Positions 32,281 through 43,148 of a stretch of DNA of 64,000 nucleotides are shown here, in pieces. Position 1 is the stretch's first letter. Every line of letters begins with the position of its first letter. The notes under the pieces are model-generated. The model did not search any database, was not told where the DNA came from, and saw nothing but the letters and a program-made list of their open reading frames with translations. The position numbers and the translations under genes are program-made. The stretch lies in the NCBI GenBank assembly GCA_949825065.1, contig OX463848.1, forward strand, positions 43,700,393 to 43,764,392, read 5' to 3'. The stretch is from Odontocerum albicorne. Its lineage: Eukaryota; Arthropoda; Insecta; Trichoptera; Odontoceridae.

Positions 32281-33114
32281 CTTCAAAAAGTATGTTTAAT
32301 TATATAAACAACACAAAAACATTCAATGTAATAAAAAAATGTTAAAACTTGTGAGATACATTAATATACTCGTACAAGGCAGGACAACGCTCGCAACTCA
32401 TTATTTTCACTGAGTTGTTATCGACCGATTTTCTCCTATTCCGACTTTGACTTGGGTAAAATCGTGTTCGACCGCAAGTTTTATAAATAAATTTTTAATC
32501 AATCTTGACTCGAAATCCTATATAAGAACACATATATCATGTCTTACCAAAAGAGGATGGAAGATGATGTAAACATCGAGACAAGAAGATATCACAAGAC
32601 ATCTCTATAGAAAAGCAATCCCCGGTGTATCGAAGTAGGATGGTGGATTGGAGAGGCAATTCTCTACATTTTGTATGAAAAAGGTTTGTCAGTTTTAATA
32701 TACCCGCAGCTCGCAGTCGCTAGAGGGATCTTAATAGAAAATGGTGGCGATATTTTCAGGTTTTTCCGAAAGTAAGTTTTCATTAGCGTTGTCGGCATCT
32801 CTCCTAAGATAAGACACATTTTTCACCCTCCTTCAGTTGATATCCCTCCCCTTCCATCCTTTCTTCTCATCCTACTTCCCTCCTCTTACACCCCTTCGGC
32901 CAAGTATCCCTCCAGAAGGTGTAAGGGATGGGGGTAGGAGAAATAAAGAAGGAGCTTTGTGAAAGATAAAGGGTATGTCGAGCTTGGAGAAAAAGTTTTT
33001 TCTTGAGTTTCATTCATATTTTCAAAGTTAACCGATACCTGTCTTTGTGTTGCCTCTTTTATTGGAATAACAAAAATTACCGTAAATTAACTTTACATAT
33101 ATTCATATCATCAA
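32281..33114. other. No gene recognised
   Basis: Unassigned; a C/T-rich stretch at 32820-32900 and no repeat partner seen. Confidence 0.4.
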
Positions 33115-33320
33115 GGCATTAACCTAGGGAAGGCAGAGAGGACAGAACGTTTGACTTTTCCTATCTCAACAAATATTTTTCGCCTCTTCCACGTCCATAT
33201 ACATTATCATACAACTCTTACAATTTCTCTGACTTTAAATTTCCTTCTTTCAAAATGTTGCTCACTTTGTTCGACTGTACTTTCTTTAGTTTGACTCTAC
33301 CACGTCATTTATTCACATTT
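33115..33320 (-). mobile_element. LINE-A fragment
   Basis: Minus-strand relic with the landmarks GGCAGAGAGGACAGA, CTTTTCCTATCTC, CAACTCTTACAATTTCTCTG and TTCCTTCTTTCAAAAT, as at 52560-52700. Confidence 0.65.
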
Positions 33321-33324
33321 GCAC

Positions 33325-33478
33325 CGTGTATTTAATTTCTAGTCAGTAATATAAAGTGTTTCATTCCTATTTTTTTCCTTTCCCCTCCACCATCCCTTCC
33401 TTTACCTTTAATTGATGATATCTCACTTTATATGAAAAAGAATGTTCGGGTGATTGTCCGTCTTTGTGGGGTTTGTGC
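33325..33478 (+). mobile_element. LINE-E fragment lacking its tail
   Basis: TTTCTAGTCAGTAATATAAA, TTGATGATATCTCACTTTAT, GAATGTTCGGGTGATTGTCC, ending abruptly after GTGGGGTTTGTG where RT sequence of another LINE begins. Confidence 0.7.
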
Positions 33479-34030
33479 GGCCATACCTCCAGTATAAAAC
33501 AATTCACACACATTCCCAATCGACATTTGTTTAACATCCATTGACCTATGTAGTTCCTTCACACACGAATCAATATAAATATTGAATAAGCAGGGTGACA
33601 AAACATTTCCTTGCTTTACCCCTTTTAAAATATTAAACCACTCAGTCAAGGCACTATTCTCTATATTACAAGCTCTACTTTCGACATGTAATATAACGCA
33701 ATACCATGTATTAAGTTACATTCGACACTATATTTATTCAATATTTTTTCATAGCTTGCCTTTAATTACGCGGTCATATGATTTTTTTATGTCCACAAAC
33801 ACACAATACATATTTTCACGTATATCTTTTTCACAAACATACAAAAAGAGAAAATGAATCCTCCATTACTTAAATAGGCACCTGAACATCCCACACTTCT
33901 TTCAATCAGAAATCAATCAAACAGTTTACTTACTCAGCAAATTGATGGTTCTGTATTTTCCAGACTCCATTCTTGCACCTTTATCTTTATATAACAGAAC
34001 AATCGCAGCGCTGCTTCAGTCTTTTGGTGT
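33479..34030 (-). pseudogene. LINE reverse transcriptase fragment (motifs A and B)
   Basis: Minus strand, N to C: VLLYKDKGARMESGKYRTIN near 34010, the RT fingers start; FVDIKKSYDRV near 33800, motif A with its catalytic aspartate (consensus F.D..KAYD.V); then ALTEWFNILKGVKQGNVLSP and CLFNIYID (motif B) near 33640-33560. Motif C (YADD) is missing or replaced by ELFYTGGM. Frameshifts separate the pieces. It is the only place in the window where motif A of a LINE RT is visible. Confidence 0.75.
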
Positions 34031-34475
34031 GTAGTCAGATTCTAAAGGGTACTTCAAATTTGTGTGTGATTTTTTTAATCAGCATGTTTCAAAAGAGTAC
34101 AATCGTATTTTCGATTCAGTGAATTTATCATGATTTTGAAAATATTTTGATAAAACTCACTATAAAAAAGTTATTTTCTGAGCGGGGGTGACTAGATGCA
34201 AGGTGAAAATCCTTAGATGGGGTTTATGGAACAAAAGTAGCACTGAATGTGATTGTGATAACATACAGGACTCAGGATCATTGAGGCAACACGCTCTGAA
34301 CAAGACTTTATTGATAGGACGATCTACGAGTATATGGTATTTTACTGAAAACACGAAGCATGTAGCATTTTGGTGTATAGTCAGATTCCCAACGGCACTT
34401 TAAAGTTTTGTAGATTTTTTTCAATCAGCAAGTTTCAAAAAAGTAGTATTGCATTTTCGATTCAGTGAATTTTAT
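34024..34475. repeat. Direct duplication of ~110 bp
   Basis: 34024-34140 and 34372-34475 share GTAGTCAGATTC, TTTTAATCAGCA/TTTCAATCAGCA and CGATTCAGTGAATTT. Between them lies the LTR-like piece at 34180-34330 (CAACACGCTCTGAACAAGAC). Could mark two ends of a retroelement. Confidence 0.5.
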
Positions 34476-34809
34476 AAAAGCAATGAAATCAAATTGAAAG
34501 GCTTCAAATTTTACAAAATAAAAAGAATTCAATTTAGATTTATATTTTCAAGTTTCTGCTCGCTTTGTAAATATTATCCAAGTCTAACTAACATAAACAC
34601 TCACAAAACATTGTTTATTCATGAATAACTTCTAAATAAAGTTTTTATGTGCATTTCATGTCTCACTGAAACTATTCAACGCCTGAAAGTTTTACATTAA
34701 ACTGTATAAAATAAAAGGATGGGAGTTATTTTAAAATAATATAACCATATTTTTTAATTATTTCTTGAACCTTAGAAAAGATGTTTCTTTCACTTTTTAG
34801 TGTCATGTT
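34476..34809. other. No gene seen
   Basis: AT-rich, unassigned. Confidence 0.45.
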
Positions 34810-35029
34810 TATATTTTTTAAGAAAATAAATAAACCATTGTTTTGTTTGAATTCATTACCGGTTTCAAGACATCCGTCTTCTTCGTCAGGTGAAGATGAA
34901 CTTAATTATGTCTAAAATACATTTTTCTAATTGTAATAAATACGGAAGAAGGAGGGGAGAAATGGCTAATAATGGAATGGGTATATCATGTGTAGGCGTC
35001 AAAAGGATGGCTTTTGAATGGGCAACATA

Positions 35030-35960
35030 CTACCTTGATCAAAAAGTTTTAGGACCGGCCACCGTGTGGCGCTGCCAGTCACCCGATTGGGATTCTTTTT
35101 TTTTTTGGTAAGTTACCACATCTATCATTGACACTTCCTTCTAAATTACAGCGTCATAGCTTGATATTTGTAAAAGTTACGCTGTACTGAGTACATCTAC
35201 CTTTGTGCGTGTTTTCGATTTTTTTTAAGTTTGAAAATGGCATCAACTGTGCATCAACAAGTTTGCATTAAATTTTGTGCGAAAAACGGATTTAACGGTC
35301 CGCAGACCTTGGAAATGTTGGAGAAAAGTTTTTCGGTGGCACGAACGCTTCAGAAGTGATCGTGAGTCGGTCGAGGATGACGAACGCAGTGGCAGTCGAA
35401 AACCGATGAAAACATCGATAAAATCAAAGAAATGTTGGTCGAAAACCGCAAATTGACCATCAGAGAGCTGGCAGAGGACTTGAACATCGCTTATGGATCC
35501 GCTCAAGATATTTTGGTTAATGATTTGGGCCTCAGACATGTCGCTGCAAAACTAGTGCCGAAATACTTCAATTTCATGCCAAAAAAGGACCGCGTTGAAA
35601 TCGCGAAAGACATGATTTCTATGAGTTTTTTTTTACCAAAAACAACACGAATACTATTCAGCTGCCTTCGAATTCCCCTGATCTGGCTTCCTGCGACTTT
35701 TTCCTGTTTAACCGACTTTAAAAACACCTTCGCGGAACGCGTTACAGCACCCGAGAGGATGTCATGAAAAAATCGAAGACGACCCTGATGGGCATACCGA
35801 AAATTGAGTACCAGCGGTGTTTCGAGGATTGGATCAAGCGCTGGCGTAAGTGCATTGCAGTCGAGGGGGAGTACTTTGAAGGGGACGATATCGATTTTGA
35901 TGAATAAACTTATATTTTCAATTTTATGAATAAAGTCCTAAAACTTTTTGATCAAGGTAG
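35030..35960 (+). mobile_element. MAR-2, mariner with internal deletion
   Basis: Perfect 26-bp inverted ends (CTACCTTGATCAAAAAGTTT continuing TAGGAC) flanked by TA at 35028-35029 and 35961-35962. 931 bp. Perfectly matching ends suggest a fairly recent insertion despite the defective transposase. Confidence 0.93.
35237..35907 (+). pseudogene. MAR-2 mariner transposase, broken
   Basis: Starts MASTVHQQVCIKFCAKNGFN with the first helix-turn-helix; a frameshift follows ARTLQK, reading resumes as ERFRSDRESVEDDERSGS and, after another shift, EMLVENRKLTIRELAEDLNI, YGSAQDILVNDLGLRHVAAK (second HTH). After RVEIAKDMIS an internal deletion removes the first two catalytic aspartates; the C-terminal part in another frame gives LPSNSPDLASCDFFLF (third aspartate) and ends EGEYFEGDDIDFDE at TAA 35905-35907. 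Intact mariner transposases are ~345 aa; this locus could encode at most fragments. Confidence 0.9.
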
Positions 35961-36115
35961 TATTTAGCAGAGGACTATTATTGAAATTAACTTGATTGTT
36001 TATAATGTTGAGCCTTTATTTAACATTTTGTTTATCTAGTTCAAATTCACCTGACGAGGAAGTCGCAGGTCTTTGAAACCGGTAGTGAACTCAAATAAAA
36101 CAGTGGTGAACACAA

Positions 36116-36499
36116 AATAAGGGTTTTATTTATTTTATTAATCATTTATACTTTGAATTAATTTTATGCTTCTTAAACTACGTGTAGATATGCGCATAGT
36201 AAAACAATACGTATTGTTAAATATCTAAATCTACGCGTACACAGATAAAGGGTCTTTCAATTTGAGCGCGAAGTTTAATCGTCAATTTATCAACCAAGAT
36301 GACATGTGGAAGATATCGATATTAGAAAATTATTTCAACAAAGTCACTCCGTGTGCGAGAGGTGATATAACAGCCCAGTTCCTGAATGCAGTACCGAAAA
36401 CAATCTTAGTTCACGTTGACGTAAATATTAATTCGATACATTTAATAAAAGTTTATCAATTTTGCGTTCATTTTTGGCTTTACTTTTGTTTTTGTTTTT
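36116..36499. other. Unassigned; DDE-1-like end
   Basis: GGGTCTTTCAATTTGAGCGC at 36249 resembles the left end of DDE-1 (13968). The 90-codon frame that starts there has no recognised domain. Confidence 0.35.
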
Positions 36500-36860
36500 A
36501 TTCTTATGATTGTGTGCAGTATATTATGGGATGAACAGGTTTGGTCTTTCTGGAGTGATGATGTGTGAAGAGTTAGATTCCGCATGATGTTTCCAGTTGT
36601 AGTTGAGTGTCACTGTTTGTCAGGTTGATGAGAACGTGTAACGGGGTTTAGTTTTTGTGTAATCAAAAATCGGAAAGAAGTATTGATTTATATTTTCATG
36701 CTAAATATCCTCAGTGAGATACAGGCAAAATCCTAGTTTACTGAGGATACGACAAATGAAAGGCGACAAACCCAGATCCATTAAAATAATGTATGTCTAA
36801 ATTAAATTACCTGTTGTTTTTTCGCAAATTATGTATATTTCTTGTATTGCAATGCTTAAG
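36500..36860 (+). repeat. Dispersed repeat, copy 2
   Basis: Inverted partner of 3470-3850 (GTAGTTGAGTGTCACTGTTT, ATTTTCATGCTAAATATCCT, GGCGACAAACCCAGATCC). Confidence 0.65.
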
Positions 36861-37718
36861 GAGTAATATCCAAATATATCCATTAAAAATGTGAGATAGA
36901 GTTATGGGTAATTTTTTTGCAATAAAGGTGTCCAGATATCTCTGTTGGACTCACTCATCAGAGAATACAATTTGTTCGGAAAAAAATAACGCTATACGGC
37001 ATCCATATTTTTAAAATTGCGTTTTTAATACAACTTTCTTTTGTAGCATGGCAGCTATAATTATCGTTAAACTAGCAATATGATAGGACGTGAAATGTGT
37101 TACCTTAGTTCTGGGAGATGTAGAGGCTGCGCGGGACCAGGACGCGCCTCCCAAAAGAGGCGGCCGGGGCCAGCGCAGGGCAGCGTGACACCTGTACTGT
37201 TACTGTACACCACCTCGCTGGGTGGCTCCAGGGCTATCGTTGGTAGATCGGACTCCCCGAACACTGGAACGCCTCCTGGAAAAATACATTGGTATTGGCT
37301 ACACTTCCATAATCTCTAAACTTCAGAGATGCTTGCTAGAGATGATGACCTGTCGAGCGATTCTTAAAGTCTGCCTTGAAGTCCAGTTGTCAACTTGGCA
37401 ACATCGATGGTCGTCAACATCCGTGGAAAGACAGACAGACGTTTAATTTTCTACCTTGTATCAGGGCATACCTCAGTTTCCCGTATGTATATCCAAGCTA
37501 TTGAACTATCAAACTTCTCTCTGGTCATGGGAGTAATTTTTACAGCCATCTGGATCAATTCGCAGATCACATTTTTGATACTACGATGATAATTGAGTCA
37601 AAAGTGTGGATGATGGAAGGATCGAACTGAAACTCATATCTTGCTGCAAAGGCTGCCATTCATCACTGTGGTTTTCAAATATTAAATCACCTATCCTATA
37701 GTTGTGACTTTGCCCCTA
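36861..37718. other. Unassigned, with a GC-rich patch
   Basis: 37100-37200 is GC-rich (CGGCCGGGGCCAGCGCAGGG). Overlapping frames of 64-79 codons show no family resemblance. No repeat partner in the window. Confidence 0.35.
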
Positions 37719-37933
37719 TAGTTCGGAAATTCTAGGATGAGTCCTGTGACAGCTCACAAATTTGCCCCAATACAACCTTATGTAATGTATTTACCTAAAT
37801 AACTTGCTCTTTATTAGAATTGAGGCTTATATTAAAGTTGATAAAATAATTAAAATTACTGAACATCGTTACAAGGTTGTATTGGGGCCAATTTGTGAGC
37901 TATCACAGGACTCATCCTAGAATTTCCGAACTA
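37719..37933. mobile_element. 215-bp MITE with ~65-bp inverted ends and TA duplication
   Basis: Ends TAGTTCGGAAATTCTAGGAT ... ATCCTAGAATTTCCGAACTA, arms about 65 bp with three mismatches or so, flanked by TA at 37717-37718 and 37934-37935. TA target duplication points to the Tc1/mariner superfamily. Non-coding. Confidence 0.85.
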
Positions 37934-38139
37934 TAGTGCTTTCTTTTTCAAAATTGAAATCGATTAGCGCAAGAAACAAATTAAAAATCACATAAAACTC
38001 CCCATATTTACAACATTTTGAGTAACAAACTTATTTTTTTTTTAAATATATTGAACTACTGGGTGACTATATTTAGCAATACTTAAATTTTTTTAAACTA
38101 TTGTTTTGTTATTATATATCCTTGGGCCAGAAACTTACT

Positions 38140-38300
38140 ATGGTACCCGGAGGTAAGTAATACCCATCGTTTGTAGAGCGTCGTCTCTGTCGCACAATGC
38201 GCTAACAGTCGGGTCCGGTAACGAACCGGACTGTTAACGCGTCGTGCGACAGAGACGATGCTCTACAAACTATGTGTATTACTAACCGCCGGGTTCTGTA
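38140..38300. mobile_element. Foldback palindrome, ~75-bp arms
   Basis: GTTTGTAGAGCGTCGTCTCT and CGCACAATGCGCTAACAGTC on the left are mirrored on the right around a centre near 38221. GC-richer than its surroundings. Non-coding foldback MITE. Confidence 0.8.
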
Positions 38301-38352
38301 CGTACATTTTTGAGCTTGTATTTTTATTCATTCATTCTACATTTATAAAGAT

Positions 38353-39234
38353 TTGCAAAGTGATTTTTATCCTACTTTATACACCAGTCAATCAAAGACA
38401 CAAGGTATTGATAGAGCATACATTCAGTTGTTCAATAACATCTATAAAGATGCAACAGCAAAAATACATCTCCACAAATCCTCGGAAACCTTCCGAATCG
38501 GTAAGGGAGTTCGTCAAGGAGACACTATTTCCCCAAAATTATTCACAGCTACACTGGAATACATATTTAAAAAACTAGAATGGGAAAATAAAGGGCTGGC
38601 GATTGATGGAAAATACCTGAGCCATTTGAGATTTGCAGACGATTTCGTTATATTCTCACAAAACCCGAATGATCTTCAGCACCAACTGCAAGAATTGGCA
38701 GAGGTCAGCAAAAGAGTTGGTTTAAAAATGAATATTTCAAAAAACAAATATATGATGAACGGCTTTGCTACCCCAAAACCAATAAACGTAGATGGAAAGC
38801 CGCTAGAACTTGTCCAGGAATATGTGTATCTAGGTCAACTTATTTCCTTTGTAGGTGGCATATCGGAGGAAATAGCACGAAGGACAAAACTGGCGTGGAG
38901 CTCATTTGGACGTTTGAACAACATCTTCAAAAGTAATCTCCCAATATCCTTGAAGCGAAGGGTCTACAACCAGTGCATTCTTCCAGTACTTACGTATGGC
39001 TGCGAGACATGGACGCTCACAGTAAAGAACACACAAAAGCTCCAGACCGCACAAAGGGGCATGGAGAGATGCATGTTGGGATATACTAAAAGAGACCGTA
39101 AACGAAACACCTGGATTCGCAATATAACAAAGGTAGAAGACGTTATAAAGGTGTGCAAAAGAATGAAGTGGCAATGGGCCGGACACGTAGCCAGAATGTC
39201 AGACTCCCGATGGACATCCGAAATAATCCAATGA
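38353..39234 (+). pseudogene. LINE-B reverse transcriptase, C-terminal two thirds
   Basis: The first ~12 codons are host DNA; LINE sequence starts at 38390. Residues 52-60 GVRQGDTIS (motif B), 94-97 FADD (motif C catalytic pair), ~150 VYLGQLISF (thumb), ~215 YGCETWTL, ~275 MKWQWAGHVARMSDSRW. The TGA at 39232-39234 replaces TGG (W) of the 59-kb copy; reading in frame continues RGIKRPRRRPKVRWMDEIKK to the true stop TGA 39394-39396. Lacks the endonuclease and RT motif A. Confidence 0.92.
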
Positions 39235-39413
39235 TACCCAAGAGGCATAAAGAGGCCCAGAAGAAGACCGAAGGTACGCTGGATGGACGAAATCAAGAAG
39301 CATGGCAGCATCACGTGGCATAGGCGAGCAAAGGACCGAACTGTTTGGAGTCAACTTGGGGAGACCTTCATCCAGCAGTGGATCGACCCTGGTTGACAAT
39401 GATGATGATGATG
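38390..39413 (+). mobile_element. LINE-B (RTE-like) with 11-bp target duplication
   Basis: Flanked by ATACACCAGTC at 38379-38389 and 39414-39424. Ends in a GATGATGATGATG tail and has almost no 3' UTR, both typical of RTE-clade LINEs. 5' truncated within the RT domain. Confidence 0.9.
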
Positions 39414-39450
39414 ATACACCAGTCTTAAGTTTGCATTCGTCTCTTTGATA

Positions 39451-39757
39451 TCCAAATGGATGGAATATGGGATATCTCTTTGATATCCATCCATTTCCTA
39501 TAAATTCTACCATACTCTAACTATGACACTCTTCGTATTCTTATGATTGCAGCATTTTATTAAGTTCTTTCAGTATTTTTCCAGGCCAATTTTTCCTCTC
39601 ATAGAAATTCTGCTAATGTATTTTCTATGCTGCAAACTGTCAAATCTCATTTACAAACAGAGTTCGATGGCACACCAAAGTAAGGCGATCGGAACACAAA
39701 AACATGTTTTTTTTTAATGAAGAACAGTGTATCAGACGTATGCGTCACATAGATTAA
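39451..39757. other. No gene seen
   Basis: Contains two copies of TATCTCTTTGATATCCA-like sequence near 39440-39490; otherwise unassigned. Confidence 0.4.
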
Positions 39758-39903
39758 CACTTGCCTTACTGTGCTAAAAAATTCCGCCAGCCACGGTGCT
39801 GGACATTTTGATGAAGTATGAAGACCCTACAATTAGTATATTTGGAGAAATTAAATATAATATAAGTCCTGGTCACTAGATATCCATCACAGGGCAGCAA
39901 GTG
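39758..39903. mobile_element. TTAA-flanked MITE, copy 3 (inverted, shortened)
   Basis: CACTTGCC left end after TTAA (39754-39757) and GCAAGTG right end before TTGA (mutated TTAA). Shares CCGCCAGCCACGGTGCTGGA and GTCCTGGTCACTA with copies 1 and 2, read in the opposite direction. Confidence 0.75.
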
Positions 39904-40039
39904 TTGATAATTATATTGCTTGCTTGTAAATTGTATTAAATATTATTGTATTGTAATATGTAACAACGTCCTTTTATATGGTCCTTGCATTTTCATATCA
40001 TTATGGATTGGATGACATGGATAAAAATAAATAAGTTAA

Positions 40040-40645
40040 AGCCGGCCGATCAGCATATATCGAACGACCTCCGCGCGCAATGACCGCTTGGCAAACAATA
40101 TGCTATGGAAAGGTAACTGCGTAAGCGGTAAAATTGATATGCTTACGACGTACGATCGAATTCATACTCGTATGAAGGATTGAGTGGCAAACATACACCA
40201 CTGCCTTTATACTGGTGCTTTACAAATAGATATGACCAAAGTCATAAATATCTTTATACCCTCCGAATACTAGGCGGAAAAAACTTGATCACGAGACCAA
40301 CAACGACAACAACAATAGTTGTACCTATATATAAAAATATCGATAATAAGACAAATTATGTGTACAGCACCGGTATAAAGACTATAGAATGCCTCTCAAT
40401 GCTGCCGCTCAATGTTCGAAGTTTCCGGCGTAATTTCAATGAGTCTCAGATCTGGGTAAAGAGATTCCTTGTTGACCGCTAGAACTTTGTAGAAATAAAT
40501 GACGTTTCAAAGGAAAAGGTATTTTGCTCATTTAGCGTCCCTTATGTTTAGTCCATCGCAAACATCTCAATCGGACCGCTTATGCAGTCATTTTGAGCTA
40601 GTTCAACGCTTGTCACGCGTTTATCGCGCGCAGATACCGTTCGAT
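40040..40645. mobile_element. Inverted-repeat element, ~100-bp arms
   Basis: 40043-40150 (ATCGAACGACCTCCGCGCGC, GCGTAAGCGGT) and 40537-40640 (ACCGCTTATGCAGTC, GCGCGCAGATACCGTTCGAT) are imperfect inverted copies. Interior 40225-40290 matches 60860-60930 (GACCAAAGTCATA, CCGAATACTAGGCGGAAAAA). No ORF with resemblance; a non-autonomous DNA element is likely. Confidence 0.6.
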
Positions 40646-40659
40646 CATAACATATGTTA

Positions 40660-41540
40660 TGTAGTGATAATCTGAGGATCACTCGCCCTCACACCACTCT
40701 TGCGCAGACACAGTAAGATGTCCCCTCGTATCAAGTTAAACTTGTACAAGGCCATCATACGTCCTCAGATGACGTACGCCATCCCGGTCTGGGGCCATGC
40801 GGCAGAAACCCATATGCGCAAACTCCAGGTGTTGCAAAACAAGGCAATGCGCACCATTATGGATGCGCCCTACTTTGTCAGCAACAAACGGCTTCACGAA
40901 GACCTAGATCTCCCCACCATCCGAGAATACGCGATCTCTCTGGCCGAGAGGTTCTACAGCTCTCTCTCGACTCACCCGAACCCCCTAATCAGCTCACTCA
41001 CGGACTACGACGTGAACGCTAATCTTATCCATCCCAGGCCCAAACAAATGCTTCGAACGACCCCCCGACCCCCTATTCGGAACGGTAGGCGCCGAATAGT
41101 GTCCAGTGCACATACCCGCACTTCATAAGGTATCTATCTTACCTCCTTATTTATATATGTACACTATTTTAAAGTCACAGCGTTCTCCCCCACCCCCGTC
41201 TTCGTAATATATTTATAATTATTGAAATATCTATGTCTATGTATACATCACTATCCTTTCTTTCTTCGTATTCATATTTATCAACGCTCGTGACATATAA
41301 AAATATAAGTATATTATTATGTAACCTATATGTATCTATAACCTTAATGTATGTACCAAACTGTATCCCTCCTCTCTATACAAAAATCTTTCTAACACCA
41401 CCACCAATCAACCCAAAATAAATTTCCCAAAGTCCGTTCTTACACTACCGATGAAGGAGTAAGGTGTCCGACAATCGGACCGACACTCCGAAAAGAAAAC
41501 CATTAACTTGGACCTGAGGATCACACAAATGGAAGGTTTA
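40660..41540 (+). mobile_element. LINE-J (Jockey-like), 5'-truncated
   Basis: C-terminal ORF2 plus a ~400-bp 3' UTR containing CCGATGAAGGAGTAAGGTGT and CCGACACTCCGAAAAGAAAA. End point not certain; no clear tail or target duplication. Confidence 0.7.
40700..41128 (+). pseudogene. LINE-J ORF2 C-terminal fragment (142 aa)
   Basis: Residues 1-60: RHSKMSPRIKLNLYKAIIRP, QMTYAIPVWGHAAETHMRKL, QVLQNKAMRTIMDAPYFVSN, the characteristic sequence after the RT in Jockey/I-group LINEs (LY...IRP...YA.PVW......LQ..QNK..R). Later DLPTIREYAISLAERFYSSL and a proline/arginine-rich tail. The frame is GC-richer than its surroundings and uncorrupted to the stop, suggesting a recent copy. Catalytic motifs lie in the missing 5' part. 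Confidence 0.85.
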
Positions 41541-41974
41541 TTTGAAAACAACAATATTTTTTCAATGTTTACACAAGCAATAATACGAGTTTAAATGAAA
41601 TTATTCATGTTTGTGACGAATACGTCCGATAGATTATGATTTAATAGAAATCACAAATATGCATTTTAAATATCAAACATTATTCATCGTATTTAATGGG
41701 AATTTGTGTTAATGGACGGATTATTTTACTAGTTTTTATTTTGACAGGTTTTTTCCAAGTACTTTGTGGATTTCTTCTGTTACACAATATAAGCGTGAAT
41801 CTGATATAATCTCTTATTCATAAGGAAGAAACTCACTAAGAATTTTTTTCAGTGAGCAAGGCGCTGCTAAGAAAATATCATAAGTGTCACTCAACTGGAT
41901 CAATGTCTCAACACCACGCATCACTAAGTATTGAGTCACAATATTTGTTTCGTATTTTGACAAACAGGATATAT
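41541..41974. other. No gene seen
   Basis: AT-rich, unassigned. Confidence 0.45.
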
Positions 41975-42095
41975 TCTAAATTGTTTGTGCTCCCCTGAAG
42001 ATGAGGTGAAAGCCTTGAAACCGGTAGGGTTATACCGTTACAAAAAAGTGGAATAAACAGTGTTTGATAAAAATAAATTACAATATTCTGAATTA
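41975..42095 (+). mobile_element. PLE terminal repeat
   Basis: Single plus-strand copy: CTGAAGATGAGGTGAAAGCC, TTGAAACCGGTAGGGTTATA, ATAAACAGTGTTTGAT. One of the cleanest matches to the family consensus. Confidence 0.75.
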
Positions 42096-42284
42096 TTTTA
42101 AGGCTATATTTTTCGAAGATATATTTGTATGGACGTATATACATTCGTAAATAGGAGCTAACCCTTTTAAAATATATTTTATTTGAGATGTCGTATTATC
42201 ATAAATCAATCCTACATTATATCAAAATATCAAGTCAGTCAAATGTTTTTTTTATGGTTGCATTATATTGTTTTACCATTTTTA

Positions 42285-42952
42285 TTGAAGTGAAACTTCT
42301 ATAGGCGCGGTAGGGCCAATCCTGAACGTCACGAAAAGTGAAACGGTGTATTATATTATTATTAAATTATTATTTATAAAAAAAATATTATTCATTATTT
42401 TAATATTAATAATTATTTATTAATTGATAATAATTAATATTATTAAGTGAACATATTATATTATTGTAAAAATTATTATTTTTTATTAAAATTATTACTA
42501 TTTATTGTTAAAAATAAAAATTTTTATTTTTTTGTGATATATTATTTTTATTTTAACGAGTATTTAATAATAATTGTATTATTTTATTTTATGTTAAATT
42601 ATTTTATTTGATATTTATTTTAATATATAATTATTAATAATGTAATAAAAATAATTTAATAATTAATAATAACATAAAAATATTAATTTATTTAATAATA
42701 TAAATTTTTTATTATTAAGTGTATTATATTATTATTAAAATTATTATTTATTTTTAAAATTATTATTATTTATTATTAAAAATTAAAAATTAAATATTTT
42801 TTTATTTAATTAAGAGAGATTTTCTTGAATTAAATTCCACATAACCTTTTCCTAATCCTAAAAGAATCGTTAACAAATGGAAAAAAAGCAATGCATAAAA
42901 TCAACTTTTTCTAGGAACTGAGAAGTTTCACGTCTCACGCATCTGTTTTTTA
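42285..42952. mobile_element. AT-rich element, copy 2 (no LINE-D)
   Basis: Begins GAAGTGAAACTTCTATAGGC and ends GAGAAGTTTCACGTCTC. Inverted relative to 18078-19240 and provides its empty site (ACCTTTTCCTAATCCTAAAA, uninterrupted). Interior is TTATTATTAAAATTATTATT-like. Confidence 0.7.
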
Positions 42953-42954
42953 TA

Positions 42955-43050
42955 CATTTTAACCTGGTGGATCAATTGCCATATGGCATTCTCATTCGAC
43001 CAATCAGAAAAGTGTTAACGAAGACTTAAGTAAAAACCAGACAGTAACTT
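42955..43050 (-). mobile_element. SINE 3' fragment
   Basis: Reverse complement reads CTGATTGGTCGAATGAGAAT then GCCATATGGCAATTGATCCA and CCAGGTT, the SINE/LINE-E type tail. No head. Confidence 0.55.
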
Positions 43051-43148
43051 TTTTAAGAAAAATAAGTTTCCAAATAAAATCGAACATGTAACTCTCGGTT
43101 TGGAGACAGGTTCTTACTTCGAACCAATGTATCATATAGACATATCAT

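Larger units (their letters stand above)
34810..36115. mobile_element. Second PLE-like family, split by MAR-2
   Basis: Minus-strand end at 34850-34895 (read inward CTGACGAAGAAGACGGATGT, CTTGAAACCGG) and plus-strand end at 36050-36110 (CTGACGAGGAAGTCGCAGGT, CTTTGAAACCGG, AATAAAACAGTGGTGAAC). These share CTGANGA...GAAACCGG with the main PLE family but differ elsewhere. The interior without MAR-2 is only ~300 bp with no coding match. Confidence 0.55.
38325..39450 (-). mobile_element. LINE-A fragment interrupted by LINE-B
   Basis: TTCATTCATTCTACAT at 38328 and CTTAAGTTTGCATTCGTCTC at 39425 are the two sides of a LINE-A relic (compare 52800-52880). The interruption from 38390 to 39413 is LINE-B with its target duplication. 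Confidence 0.6.

Noticed and set aside
39391..39413. Coding aspartate run (DDDDD) after LINE-B and LINE-C
   Set aside because: The GATGATGAT stretch follows the stop codon and is the retrotransposon tail, bounded by the target duplication.
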